The notes: a model not told the origin generated them from the letters alone. Positions 24,948 through 37,841 are shown, counted from the stretch's first letter. The stretch: 64,000 nt of DNA from Patiria miniata (GCF_015706575.1 NW_024037069.1:40693315-40757314); one strand, 5' to 3'. Numbers and translations: made by a program.

Positions 24948-27638
24948 TGGTGACACCAACGTATGGATCTGTTACAATTCCAGAGAGCGCACTCTGCTGT
25001 TCAGTGGCGTGTCAAACTGGTTGTGATCCTGAAAGTAAAAACGTCGATAGGATTACAACATACGAGAATCTGATTTGTAAATGCGATTCTTTCTGTATCG
25101 ATTATGACGACTGTTGTCCCCATTATTCGGATCGATGCATGAACAGAAGCCATTCGTCACATCACGATGACCGTCAAAAGAGGTTGGAATGTGTTTGGAC
25201 GTCGAATGCTCAGACGAACTTGTACAAGGAGAAATACGGTTTCTTCATGGTGTCGAGTTGTTTGGAAACCAAAGATTGGGGAGCATTTGGCGAGCTCTGT
25301 CAAACACTTCAGCCCAATTTTACCAAGATTTCTCTGCAAAAGCTCACTGCAACAATCAAGATGTTACCAGTTGCCAGTAATCTAACTGGACTGCATTACA
25401 AAAACATTTATTGCGCTCTGTGTAACGGGGTTCCAGTTGATAGTCTAGTTCCTTGGGTTGCCCGCTCCTCACTACCTGCTGACAGTAATGAAGTGTACTC
25501 TCGGTATTGGTTCGAACCCCCTAGTGCGCCCTCTATTCTCAATATAACGCAGCCTCGAGGGTGCATCACCGACGTTGAAGTTTCAGACCCGGATACACAA
25601 AACACCTCGATAGCCAACAAATGTTCCAGTCTATCGAATGTTTTAGAATCTGGTAGTTGCCTCGTATGCACGCAGCACCTCGATACACCCTGGTGTTATT
25701 TACCAAACTTGCCTATGGAGGCTCTGAATTTCAAAATTCCATTCAACTTTCCTTCATTTGTTCAAACTGAATTTGTCCCTTGCCCTGGCCAATTTATCTA
25801 CGATTTTAACCTGTGGAAGTGTGTTCATGTCCTTGGCCCACCGGACATCACAATCCCATCTCCATCGACCGAGACTTTGCTTTGCTTGTCACGACATGCT
25901 GAGCCTCACATTATATTGGTGCGTCTACAGATGTCACCTCTGATGAAGTCAGTTGCTAAGGATGCAGTACGCCAAGACTTCATGTTAGCTTTCCGCGAAG
26001 CCATCGGAATCACAGACGCTAACGTTGAAGTTGTTTCGTGGCCAAATCACGATTGGGAACCAATTATTCAACTCGAAGAGAGCAGAGCAATCGCCTTTAA
26101 GGTTCAACTCCCTTTGAATTCATCTATTGAACATGTACTTAGCGCCATAGCCAAAGATCTCTTGTTAAATGGGCAAGCTAATCGGTCATACATCGTGTCC
26201 ATGGTGGAATTCATGTTGCCATGTGGAGACTACACCATTGACCAATGCGTGGCTGACTCCAGCATAATTGAGGTACAAGATGAACATGTCACTGTGAGAA
26301 ATAATACTTTGATATTTAATATGAGCAACGACGATATCAAATCTAGCAAAGTTTTGAGGAGAGTTCGCTATCGATTCAGGGACACAGAGAATGGAAACAT
26401 GTCTGAGAGGTCTCAACTGTTCATCTGTAACATCAAGGAACATTCCAAGTCTGAACAGGTACAGTATTTGTTGTACGTAATTGGTACCGCGGTTTCATTG
26501 GTGGGACTTCTGTTGACATTTATGACGTACATGATTTTACCTGGTTTGCGTACGGTGCCCGGGGTAGGCACTATGAATCTAATAGCAGCGACTTTCACGG
26601 CTCAGCTGGGACTCCTCATAGCCGGCCAAACAGCGAGCACTGTCACTACTGCTCTGTGCACAGCCTTGGCGGCGATCTTACACTACGTCTGGCTGGCTTC
26701 ATTCTCGTGGACCTCGTGCCTCGCTCTGGGCCTCAGTCGCACATTGGGTAACCCTACTGGCAAGCAGCGACAACTGCAAAGCAAGATGCAGACGGCTAAG
26801 CTGAACGCCCTCTATGGCTGGGGAGGGCCAGGGCTAATCGTGGCTGCATGCTTGATCGTTCACTTCGCCGGTCACCAGAACCGGGATGTCTTAGTCTACG
26901 GAGGGGAAAGCGCGTGCTGGATTCAACCCAAGGAAGCAAACCTGGTTGTTTTTGGGGTACCAGTGATATTGTCTCTCCTCGCCAATGTTGGTATGTTTGC
27001 GAAGTCTGTGCTAGGTTTACGGGCGTCTAAGAAGGCTACGAGACGTCTAAATGCACATGTCTCCTTTATCCAACGTGCCAGACTGGAACTCACCATTTAC
27101 GTTAAGGTGAGAAAATCAATGTGTTCAGTAAACCCTTCCTTTATCCAAGCTACATACACAGCAAATTCCACTGATATCGGTTAACCGTGTTCGGGGTATA
27201 TCGTTCATAATTCACCATTAATTATACAAAAGAAATTTATGATTTGCAACAATCTATTGTGGCTTCTTGGAGGGGTCGTACTAGTCCAGAATTTATGGAC
27301 GATATTTTGGCATTATTAATAAATGTATATATGTTAACAATAATCCGCTTTCATAGGTCTCATTGCTGATGGGGTTTTCGTGGTCCTGGGCTCTCATCGG
27401 TGCCTTTACCAGAATCGACGCCTTCTGGTTCGTTTTCATCATCTTCAACTCCTTCCAGGGTGCCTATGTGTTCATAGCATTCGTCTGCAACGCGAGGGTG
27501 CTGCGCATGCTCCAGATGAGGCTGGGGCTACCGGGTAGAAGTAACCAATCACAAGCTGCCTATCATACAACGCGGGCAACACGGATGATGCAGGTGACAT
27601 CAGCGTCTAATAAGAACATTAGTTCCACTACTCAGTGA
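24948..27638 (+). CDS. Somatomedin-B domain, family-B-like seven-helix receptor (last two exons)
   Basis: Exons 24948-27106 and 27357-27638 (TGA) join in phase 0. The upstream exon, which should carry the signal peptide, was not found. The long exon enters in phase 1. A Cys-rich SMB domain comes first (about residues 17-64 of this part; CKCDSFC and DDCCPHY). A roughly 430-residue extracellular region with many sequons and paired Cys follows. The membrane core starts with LLYVIGTAVSLVGLLLTFM (about 507). Later landmarks are HYVWLASFSWTSCLALGLS, LYGWGGPGLIVAACLIV, SACWIQ, MGFSWSWALIGAF and FNSFQGAYVFIAFVCN, as in secretin/adhesion/methuselah-type receptors. No GPS cleavage tripeptide (HLS/HLT) precedes helix 1, which argues against a standard self-cleaving adhesion receptor. 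The C-tail is short and Ser/Thr-rich. The ligand is unknown. Confidence 0.85.
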
Positions 27639-29344
27639 ACTTCAAATTGTTGAGGATGCAAAAGAATGTGGTTTTACATGATTCAGTCTGGGCCTGTTGG
27701 AATACTAAACCCTTTGTGTTCCACAATTGTTTTGGCGTATGTTCCAATTTTAATCTTGAATCTGTAAAATCCGAGACAAGTTACTGAAGGCAAAAGTTAA
27801 TTAATTATTTACCATTATAATATCATATTAATGATTTCTGAAGCTAATGATGAACACCCGCCTTTCAATCTGTTTGGCCTGACAAGTCACTATAAAGCTT
27901 TCGATGTTTTCCGCCCAAAGTCTGATGCAAACAACTTGAGTACTCTGCAAAAAAATCTGCTGTGCGTTGCTTTCTGCTGTCCGTTGCAAGCATGTATGCT
28001 AAAAACTATACAATTTCATTCTTTTTATTATAATTAATATTTTAATATTAGACTGTAAGTGCAATACTGTATAATATAATAAGATCAGGCGACTCCATGT
28101 TTCAATCTACGTACCGTTTTGAAGACACGGACAACATTTCACAAAAGGACATTTCCAGTCATAGACGCGCAGTCAAGTTGCATTGTTATACCAGGGCGGA
28201 TTCAGGAGTTTTTTCCGGGGGGGGGGGAGTTAATCAGCAAATAAATGCTGAAATGTAGACAGATTTTTTGTTCTTCGGTCACTTGGCCTCCGTAAAATCA
28301 ATGGGTGGTGAGGGTGGGGGGGGGGGGGGAGGGGGGAGGGACTCATACTTTCAATGGGAGCGCGGTTCAACTCCGACGATCAATAGTAACACTATTACGG
28401 CACAAATACCACGTAACCCAGCTGGCTCTGCCGAATTTTGTGCACAGGCAGATTTTATTTGTAGAATTTTTTTTGGGTTTGAACCCCCAACCCACCCCCC
28501 TCCTCCTCTGGGTCCTTGCCTGTGTACAATGATATGATAATACGATGTTGCAATGGGATTAAATTTACGGCTGTAGGCCTACCGTGTAACAAATCTCATG
28601 AAAAGAAACGGGAAACTCGGTTGCATTATGGTGCAACCGTAAAAGTAATATTATTTATTTATTTATTTCTTATTTATCCTGGGAAATCTATTCAGTGAAA
28701 ACAACTCACTGATCTCCCATGGATCCCGGCTCACACAAAACTACAATTAAAATACAATTAAAATATTAAGAGTACAGTGTAAGAATGTTAACAAATTCAT
28801 TTAAATAAACTGAAATAAAATATGAATCACACAGATGATAAACAGACATTTACAATACAATACAAAACATCACTGCAAGATGACATCCCCCACCCCTGGA
28901 TTTTTTCTTTTTTCCCCCGCTTTTTTAATTTTTTTTTTTTAAGTGAGCTGTTTGAGTTGACTGACGAAGTGATTAAGACTTGTTGATTGCGGAGATTTTA
29001 AATGTTGCGGTAAGTTATTCCAAGCCTGGGACCCCTGAAGTTAAAAGTTCTTCCATTTTCTGTTCTAGGGTGTGGAAGAGCCACATTACCAACAGTGCTA
29101 CTCCTAGTTCGATGACAATGTAGTTCACTGACTGGAGCAAAAACTTCGCTGAGATAATTAGGAACATTGCCTGATAAACACTGAAAAACACGCATACTGT
29201 AATTTGTATCCTTGTGGAGACATTCCTTTGTTCCATGAATCTGATACACCGTACCTTCTGGAGACGTGTGTACAATAGGGAACAAAAGATTGTATACGTC
29301 TCCACAGGGCAGTTTCTATAGATGAATACGTCTCCACAAGGTTT
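27639..29344. other. Intergenic, dispersed repeats, no gene seen
   Basis: Contains the second copy of the 2212 repeat (28190-28530), poly-G tracts, a TTTA-rich run near 28652-28676 and A/T-rich sequence. ORFs at 28998-29305 on the minus strand look like decayed retroelement sequence (they read as a continuation in mixed frames) but I cannot assign them. Confidence 0.5.
28190..28530 (+). repeat. Dispersed repeat, copy 2
   Basis: It shares with 2212-2545 the blocks CAGCAAATAAATGCTGAAAT, CACTTGGCCTCCGTAAAATC, a poly-G tract, GTAACCCAGC.GGCTCTG, CCGAATT.TGTG and GCACAGGC. The start here is decayed (CAGGGCGGATTCAGG). A possible complementary end lies near 28508-28527. Confidence 0.6.
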
Positions 29345-29354
29345 TTACGAAATA

Positions 29355-32210
29355 GATATTTTGCCACTAGCCAGTTCACCATACAGCAGGACCTTTGGGA
29401 TCCTCCCTTCTGGCATGCGGTAGACATGTCCAAGCCAGCGGAGTCTGCGTTGTTGGAGAAGGGTGACCAGGCTCTGAATGCCAGCCTGGGCAAGGACCTC
29501 AGTGTTCGTCACATGGTCGGACCACTTGATGCCAAGAATGCGCCGCAGATTTCGCAGATGGAATGTGTTGAGCCTCTTTTCCTGTCTTGAGTATAGGGCC
29601 CAGGACTCACTGCCATAAAGGAGGGTACTGAGAACGCAGGTTCTGTAGACGGCTGTCTTGGTGTGGATGGTCAACTTGCCGTTTTCCCAGACCCTTTCGG
29701 TAAGCCTGGCAAAGGTAGAGGCCGCTCGTCCAATGCGCCTATTTATCTCAATGTCCAGGGAGAGGTCGTCTGACACTGTTGAGCCTAGATAGGTGAATTC
29801 GTGCACAACCTCCAGCTTGCTGTTATTGGCTGAGATGACCGGTGGCTGTTCAACGCCCTGGCCCAACACTTCAGTCTTTTTTATGCTGATGTTCATGCCG
29901 AAGTCCAGGCAGGCGCATGAGAAACTGTCCATGAGACTTTGTAGCTGCTGCTCTGTATGGGTGGCTAAAGCTGCATCGTCTGCAAAGAGCATATCCCTGA
30001 TAACCGCTTTACGAACTTTGGTCTTCGCTTTGAGCCGGGAGAGGTTGAACAGCCTCCCATCCGATCGAGTGTGGAGGTACACGCCCTCTGTAGATGAGCC
30101 AAAGGCATGCTTCAGCATGACAGCAAAGAAGATGCCAAACAGGGTTGGAGCAAGCACACACCCCTGCTTAACGCCATTGCATATGCTGAAAGCCTTTGAG
30201 GAAGCGCCGTCGAACTGCACGACACCTTTCATGTCAGTGTGGAACGCCTGTATCACACTGAGTAGCTTGGGTGGGCATCCGATCTTGGCTAGGATCCGGA
30301 ACAGGCCATCGCGACTCACAAGGTCGAAGGCCTTTGTGAGGTCAATGAAGGCAATGTACAGTGGCTGTCTCTGCTCTCTGCACCTCTCCTGTAGCTGGCG
30401 TAGGGAGAAGACCATGTCTATCGTTGAGCGCCTTGACCTGAAGCCACACTGAGACTCGGGATAGACTCTGTCGGCCAGTTTTTGCAATCTGTTCAGGATG
30501 ACACGTGCATAGACCTTGCCGACGATATTCAGTAGAGAGATGCCCCTGTAATTATTACAATCACTCCTGTCCCCTTTATTCTTGTAGAGGGTGACGATGT
30601 TGCTATCTCTCATATCCTGAGGTACTTGTCCCTCCGTCCAGCACTGGCAGAGTAATTCAAACAGGTGGCTCAGCAAGACTCCTTTCGCACACTTGATGGC
30701 CTCAGGTGGAATGCCATCAAGTCCAGGAGCCTTTCCAGTGGGCAGGTTGTCTATTGCTTTTCTCAACTCCATCACCGTGGGCGGCACGTCCAGCTCCATC
30801 ATGCAAGGCAAGCTGTCAATGGCATCAAAGGCATCATCGGAGACGATGTTTTCTCTGGAGTACAGCTCCGAGTAATGCTCAACCCATCTGTCCATTTGCT
30901 TGGCTTTATCCTTGATGACTTCACCTGTTGAGGATTTAAGAGGCGCCACCTTGGTTTGTGTGGGTCCCATGGCTCTCTTTATCCCATCATAGACCCCTCG
31001 GATGTTGCCGGTGTCAGCTGATGTCTGAATATCTTTACAGAGCTGCAACCAATAGTCATTGGCACATCTTCTGGCTCTTTTCTGAACTTTGCTTCGAGCT
31101 GACTTCAGAGCTTGCTGTGTTGCTTGGCTGGGGTTGCGTTTGTGTTCTAGTAGTGCAGCATGTTTTTCTTCAATGACGGGGTTGAGCTCACTGGAATTGG
31201 CTTCAAACCAGTCTTGAGTCTTCTTTTGCTTCTTCCCGAAGGCTTGTAAAGCGCTGTTATAGATGATTTGCCTCAACTGGCTCCATCTCTGTTGAGCGTC
31301 TCCCTCTGGGGGGTCTGTGAAGAGAGCTTCTTCCGGACTCTTGGTGAAGGATTCCACCCTCTTTGGATGTGAGGTCTTGATGACGTCTATGCGTGGTTTG
31401 CCAAGAGGTTTGGCTTGGTGCATCTTCTTTGGCTGGAGCCTGATCTTGCAGCACACAAGGGAATGATCAGTGTCGCAATCGGCGCTCTGATAGGAACGGG
31501 TGGTGAGCACGTTCCTCAGATGGTCTCGCCTGGTAATGATTAGGTCCAGTTGGTGCCAGTGTTTAGATCTGGGATGTCTCCAAGATACCTTGTGTTGTGG
31601 CTTGGTCTGAAAAAAATGTTGTGCAATGTACACAGCTCCAGTAGACGTTGCCCGTTCTTGTTTATTTTCCCAATTCCGTGCCTTCCCAAGCAGGTGGGCC
31701 AGGAGTCACGATCAGCACCCACTCTGGCATTGACGTCGCCGAGCAGCAGCAGTAGTTCCCGACTGGGGATCCCCTGTATAACAGTCTGCAACTGGTCGTA
31801 AAACTCATCCTTGGCTTCTTGCGAGGAGTAGAGGGTAGGAGCGTAGGCACTAACGAGGTTGACTGGTCCATCAGTTGTATGTAAGCGTAGTGTGAGAATT
31901 CTCTCTGTTCCTCTCTCGCATGGTTCGGTCATCCCTATAAGTGTGCTTCGGACAGCGAAGCCGACACCATGCTCTCTGATCTCCTCTGGCCCCTTTCCCT
32001 GCCAGAAGAAAGTAAAATCCCTCTCGCGCAGGGTGCCTGAGCCCAATAGGCGAGTTTCTTGAACTGCAGCAATGTCGACCTGCAGTCTCAGTAGCTCATT
32101 GTTGATCACCGCTGTCTTGCGCGAGTCACTGATCTCCTGCAGGTTTCAGTCAGTCCAATGGTCATTGTCCGTACATTCCAGCACCCAATCTTGAGTGCCG
32201 GCTTTTTACT
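29355..32210 (-). mobile_element. Dead LINE (APE endonuclease + reverse transcriptase), 3' truncated
   Basis: Reading on the minus strand, an endonuclease begins near 32205 with KIGCWNVRTMTIGLT. It is shifted by one frame near 32145, then runs 32109-31540 (VDIAAVQETRL, GVGFAVRS, SAYAPT, LLLGDVNARVG). A second frameshift near 31540-31640 leads into the reverse transcriptase frame (31633-29345): DHSLVCCKIRL, GKAPGLDGIPPEAIK, NYRGISLLN, QCGFRSRRST, AFIDLTKAFD, NGVKQGCVLAPTLF, and catalytic FADD at about residue 550. Thumb and C-terminal motifs follow (FTYLGS, LLYGSESWAL, LGIKWSDHV, RLRWLGHVYRM). The frame ends abruptly after GELASGK, where the family normally continues, so the 3' end is lost. 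At least two frameshifts make it inactive. The LINE clade is not certain by eye. Confidence 0.9.
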
Positions 32211-33115
32211 TGGTTTTCTTTTTTTGTTGTCTGGTACATGGGTTTTACAGTCCGCTTGTCAGGCTAGTTAAAACCCTGAGCCCCACGCACCCAGTGAGGC
32301 AGGCGAACTGTGGCGGGACAGCACCTAACTGGCTGGGGGCTGCCCAGCTTAAGGCGGGCGGTAGCTGCAGCTGTCCATTGAGACGCGATGATCTCTCCCA
32401 CCGTCGGAAGCAACCCCTAGCGCCTTACTCTACGCCAATTGAGTTAGACTTATTACTGGTAGACTATTACTTCCCGTGTTTTATCCACACCATGTGGCGA
32501 GGCTGGAGTGTCCTCTCCAGGGCGCAGGCCTGGGCTGATTTCTATGGAGGAAAGGCTGTAGCCCATTCAGCGGATCCCCCCTCTCCGCGTCAGTGATGGG
32601 TCCAAAGGAAAGGCAGAGGCCATTACAATTTGGGATCAGAGACGCCGCAGGAGTTGCCAGTAGGGTGTTGAGTCAACATCAGACTGCCTTCGGGACTCCG
32701 GCTCTGGATTTTTAAAAGATGAACTGCCTTACGGGGCTGAAGAGCTCCATCTACCCTGCTATTTACCCATAGCTGGGGCAGTGGTTGACATGGCGCCAGG
32801 GCGTATCCACACGCCGGTGGGCCTGCACACCATGTCTCTGGGGCCCACTGCTGCTCCGAGACCCCCTACAGTTCAGCCTGGGGTCGCAAGATGCCCAGTT
32901 ACCATGTGTTGCCACGAGGAGGCACTGTAGGAGTCTTGGTGAGGGAGAGGCTATGTACTGGCAGGGGAGACTTACGCACTCGGCTCCCTTTTCGCCCCAA
33001 AACGGGGCTAGCCAGCGGCAGCAGCTGAAGGTAGAGAGCGGGGTGTGCAATACTAACTACAACTACGCTACTGCACTAGACGCATCACACCACCCTGTGG
33101 TAAACCACTAACACA
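32211..33115 (-). repeat. Probable 5' untranslated part of the LINE
   Basis: G+C-rich sequence directly upstream of the endonuclease start, distinct from the A+T-rich surroundings, ending near CACCCTGTGGTAAACCACTA at about 33090-33110. It has no domain of its own. Assignment to the LINE is by adjacency and composition. Confidence 0.45.
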
Positions 33116-33579
33116 CTGGTTTAAATAAGAGCATTTTTAAACTGCACTTTCAAACTCGAAAACTTTAGTACACGAGTATTAATATGAATGTCTCTTCTTT
33201 CATGTAGAGTTTTCCAACAGCTGATGCTGATGTTCTAGATGGGACCTTAAGAATTGTCCTTCCTGCTCTATTCAAAAGTACATCAAGCCGTTGTATCAAG
33301 GTTTAGGAAGCACTACTCCATTTAAAATCACAATAATCAAACTGAGGTAAAATACGGCTTTTTACAATAAGGTTAAGGGTTTGTGTAGGCCAAACATTTT
33401 AAGTCTATTCAAAATACCTAGAGACAGAAGATGCTGCATGGTCAATCTGTTCCATCCATTTCATTTTACAATCAACGTGAACACCGAGATAATTTTAAGT
33501 GGTTACTTGTTCCAGGCAATTGTCATTTACAAAAATATTAACATTGGAATGTTCACATCTGGCAAGTTTTTAGGCTAAA
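33116..33579. other. Spacer between two LINE remnants; no gene seen
   Basis: A+T-rich. The part beyond about 33300 may be the degraded 3' portion of the second LINE's reverse transcriptase, since scattered retroelement-like residues appear on the minus strand, but frames are too broken to claim. Confidence 0.4.
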
Positions 33580-35340
33580 TCAATCAATATGCTTTTTGAC
33601 TTGGTGGTATTCAGTCACTGACGTGATATCATTAATAAAGTTAGAAAATAATAATGGGCCCAGGATAGTTCCTTGTTGGACTCCAAAATTGATAGCATTC
33701 GATTTGTTCGATAAGACATTCCCAATTTTGTTTACCTGTGTCCTTCCATAAAGGTAAGACCGGAACCAGTCGAGCTCCAGACCTCTTACGCCTATATTGT
33801 GTAATTTGTTAAGACAAATTGTGTAATTGACAGTGTCAAAAGCTTTACGAAGTTCTAAAAACACTGCTCCAATAAATTTACCACCGTCCATCTGCTTGAG
33901 TAAAAAGTCTGAGACATCAAGGAGTGCTCTTTGTTTGAAATGAAGAGGTCTGAAGCCCGACTGTTCCTGTGCTAAGCAGTCATTTACTGTAAGAAAATGA
34001 GAAACTGATTATGAACAATACGCTCAATTTTTTTTTATATCAGTTGATATAAATGAAATAGGTGCCTATATTGATTAAGGTCATGAATTACACCACCTTT
34101 GTGGATAGTAGTAACTTTGTACAATTTCCATTCATCGGGAACAATACCACTCTGCAAACTTTATTGAAATATTACAGCAAGTGGTTTGGCAGGAACATAA
34201 GCGCCAGATAAAAAAAAAAAACCAGCCGTTAATCCCATCCATACCAAAGGCTTTCCCAGCAGGTTTTTTCCTAAGAAGATTCAATACTTCGCCAGTAGAA
34301 ACTGGGCAAAATTTAAAGTTTTGTTGATCTTTAATCGCGTTGTTCTCATTTAATTCTGTATCTATTTCTAAAATAGTGTCAAACTGGCTGTCCTGAATTT
34401 GGCCCACAGCAAAATGGTCATTAAAGAAATTTGCAACGTCATGATTCTTTTCTTTTTCTTCGGTGTCGGTGTAAGTATGAGTTGATTTCTTACTCGGAAG
34501 CAGGCTTTTCAGAGTGGTCCACAATTTGTTTTAGTATTTCCGTTATTGTCATAAATAATTTTGTTGTAGTACTGTCTCATAAGTTAACACCCAGATTATT
34601 CAATCTATTTCGAAGAACCTTTGCTGTTCCATAAAGCTCATCATTGTTGGATATGTTAGCAAGATTTTTGGCCCTCATATATTTTCGTCCGAGTTCCAAA
34701 TAATTGCCATTGATTCATTTTGCTTTGTTTGTGCAAACTCTGAGACTTTTCACTGGGCTATAAATATCACAAACACTCATTAGCATATCTCCTTAAAAAT
34801 ATTCCATGCTGTATTTGGTTCTATAAATAATTCCAGTATATCCCATGGTTGATGTTTAAGATCATGATTAAAAGCTTCTTCCTTAAAATTTCGAAATGAC
34901 CGAGCACGAATATATTTATGACCTGTGGAAATTTTCACAGACTTTTGAACAGCATCAATCAATCAATAAATGGTTGCTAAGATTAACCTCTTTTGTTCCT
35001 GAATTAGTGTACATAGATGGTTGATTGGTCCAGACATGATCTATACAAGTAGAACTTTGCAGTGTTATTCTTGTCGGACAGGTAATTAATTGATTCAGTT
35101 AATAAGTATCGAATTGTTGTTTCAATTTTGTCCAATGACTTGAACTTGAAGGCAAATGATCAGTATTAAAAGCGCCCAAGCAGGTCATTTCCGGTGGAGT
35201 TCTTGAGTTATACATATTCGTGACATCATCAAGAATAGCTGGAAAATCCTCGAAGAATGCCTCATTGTCTGGTGGTCGATAAACACAGCTGATAATCAGT
35301 GGTCTTGTTGAAGGCAGGTGCGGTTGGATCTCCAACCTTA
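33580..35340 (-). mobile_element. Second, more decayed LINE (CR1/L2/jockey-like motifs)
   Basis: Minus-strand fragments lie in the correct LINE order. Endonuclease C-half at 35335-35099 (LIISCVYRPPDNE, LGAFNTDH). Linker at 34962-34780 (GHKYIRARSFRNFKEEAFN, PWDILELF, TAWNIF). Pre-RT region at 34524-34132 (NFFNDHF, LLRKKPAGKAFGMDGI). Reverse transcriptase at 33891-33580 (FLELRKAFDTVNY, WFRSYLYGRTQ, GVQQGTILGPLLF, INDI). The stretches sit in different frames and the catalytic Y/FADD part is lost. It is of a different lineage from the neighbouring LINE: GVQQGTILGPLLF against NGVKQGCVLAPTLF. Confidence 0.85.
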
Positions 35341-35344
35341 AAAA

Positions 35345-36400
35345 TCTTTAAAAAATTATCTTAAAAAGTATTTCTGCATAATTTGAAGAAAAGTCATTTT
35401 TTGGCCAAATTTCATAAAAAAGTAATAAAAAGTAAGGCTAACCCCTTGTGTATTTTTCAATCTTGGCCAAAAAATGAAATTGCTCAAAATTAGCTGGAAA
35501 GATGCCTAAAGGACCCTAGAACACATTCCGATTCGATATCCGGACAGATCAGCTTTTAAACAGGATATTTTGACAAAAGATTGCGGTATCTAAAATATTT
35601 TTTTTTTCACCAAAAATTGATGATTTTGGCCAAAATCTTTAAAATATTGGGTGTTTGAATGCTGATTGATGCTCCTCTCACATTTAAAGGTATTTCTGCA
35701 TAGTTTGAAAAAGAAGTCATTTTTTGGCCAAATTTCATAAAAAAGTAAGGCTAACCCCTTGTGTATTTTTCAATTTTGGCCAAAAAATGAAATTGCTCGA
35801 AATTAGCTGGAAAGATGCCTAAAGGACCCTAGAACACATTCCGATTCGATATCCGGACAGATCAGCTTTTAAACAGGATAGTTTGACAAAGTTTGCGGCA
35901 AAACAGTCTAAAATATTTTTTTTTTCACCAAAAATTGATGATTTTGGCCAAAATCTTTAAAATATTGGGTGTTTGAATGCTGATTGATGCTCCTCTCACA
36001 TTTAAAGGTATTTCTGCATAGTTTGAAAAAGAAGTCATTTTTTGGCCAAATTTCATAAAAAAAGTAAGGCTAACCCGTTGTGTTTTTTTCAATTTTGGTC
36101 AAAAAATGAAATCGCTTGAAATTTGCTGGTAAGATGCCTTAAAGACCCTAGAACACATTCCGATTCGATTTCAGGACAGATCAGCTTTTAAAAAGGATAT
36201 TTTGACAAAAGTTTGCGATAAAAACAGTCTAAAATAATATTTTGTTTCACCAAAAATTGATGATTTTGGCCAAAATCTTTAAAATATTGGGTGTTTGAAT
36301 GCTGATTGATGTTTCTCGCACCTTTAACAGTATTTCTGCATAGTTTGAAGAAGTCATTTTTGGCCAAATTTCATATAAAAAGTCCCTTAGCGTGACCAGG
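35345..36400 (+). repeat. Tandem repeat, period about 316-326 bp, three-plus copies
   Basis: Units begin with GTATTTCTGCATA.TTTGAA at about 35364, 35690, 36006 and 36332. Each continues with GTCATTTTTTGGCCAAATTT, CCCTAGAACACATTCCGATT, GACAGATCAGCTTTTAAA and CACCAAAAATTGATGATTTT. The last copy is partial. TTGGCC words recur within a unit. This satellite-like block lies near the subtelomeric part of the contig. Confidence 0.9.
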
Positions 36401-37840
36401 TTTGAAGTTTGCTTACGACTGCGGTACCACGTTTCTATATTATTACAAACTAACAATAGGGGGCGCTCAGGAGTTAAGTGTTAACATTGTAAGGAATAGC
36501 CTTTAGTACTACCGCCCGAACATCGGGTGCGTAATTGCTCCCTATTGTTGGCTTGTGGCTATAAAAAAAAATACGAAGTAAAGAACACAGCAAATCACAA
36601 AACAAACGGCTCTTTTCAGAGCCACCACAACTTCCAAAAAGAGATAATTCAGTCTGTCTTCAAAAAACAAAGTTTAAAACATACCGTGGTTCCCACCCCC
36701 GAAAAATAAAAATCTTAAACAAATTAAGAACCCCTCCGGCCCCGCCTAAAAAACAATCCCAATGAAAACAGGTTTCCAAGATCTTCAAACGCCCCACCAC
36801 ATATACATTGAACAAATTTTAATCCAAAATTATTACTTTTGTTTATTTATTATTATTATCTTAAAAGAATCCCTCCCGACAAACAATAATCACTAATTGC
36901 TGCGAAATTACACATGGAGACACTTAAACCCGGAAGTAATATTAGCGCCCTCTCTTGCCCGATTCCAGCAAATGCAAAACGAAAGCAAAATGTCACTTGG
37001 CACGAATGTGCGCTATAGTTAACCAAAATAATTACAATTTCAAAGAATCCCTTCAGAAACAATAATACCCAACTGTTCCACAAAGTCAACAACCAAAAGG
37101 CATCTAAGGATCAGGAGTCATTAAAACCCGGAAGTAATGCAGGTATTGGCGCCCTCTCTTGCCCGATTCCAGCAAATGCAAAATGAAAGCAAAATGTCAC
37201 TCGGCACGATTTGTGCGAGTGACCTACTTGCCTGATTCTTCTCAGCGATGATGCCTTTTCCTCCGGATTCAGGTCCTCAAATATTGAACAATGTTCCCTC
37301 AAAGGTATTTTTTTTATTTCATTTATTCATCACCATCAGTTAAATATTTAATATACATTATTAACAGACGTACATACCAACAAATGACCTTCTTTTCATG
37401 TCTTCGGACGTGCGTAACACGATTAAAACACGCACGCACCGTACCTTGTGCACAACGAATGGGGAAAACTGCGCTCCGGTTTTAGCGAGGTTCCGGCTAT
37501 AACGACAGTATTGTGAAAGTCCATCGGACCTCGTTATAACGGGAGCCGACTGTAGCGCAGTATTAACAAGACGGATGTTGTCGAGTTATAAGCCTAAAAA
37601 GGGTAAGAATAGCTAGGGACTTGTTGATGAAAGTGGGAGTTGAAATTGAAATAGGTAATGAATATTTACAGTGTCACCAAGCATGCGCAGTTGCAGAATG
37701 AAAGCTAGTGTTGATTGTAAAAAAATGGCGAATAGTGATTTGGGAACATGAAAAAAAGGGGTATATATATAAAAACTTTACATGGGGTGGGTGGGGCGAA
37801 AGAGGAGGGGGATGACGCGATGGAGTTAAGTAACACGACC
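36401..37840. other. Subtelomere-like spacer with a duplicated ~195-bp unit
   Basis: CGGAAGTAAT, GCGCCCTCTCTTGCCCGATT, CCAGCAAATGCAAAA and GCAAAATGTCACT occur at 36931-37010 and again at 37128-37210. A Tigger/pogo-like CCTCGTTATAACGGGA word lies near 37528-37543. No gene is seen. Confidence 0.6.
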
Positions 37841-37841
37841 G

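Noticed and set aside
29793..30931. Plus-strand ORFs of up to 219 aa
   Set aside because: Antisense shadow of the LINE reverse transcriptase on the minus strand.
32195..33111. Plus-strand ORFs of 133 and 108 aa in G+C-rich sequence
   Set aside because: No domain; they lie in the probable LINE 5' region, where G+C content alone gives long frames.
37528..37543. CCTCGTTATAACGGGA word resembling a pogo/Tigger terminal repeat
   Set aside because: Only one end is visible, with no TA duplication or partner end; too short to call an element.
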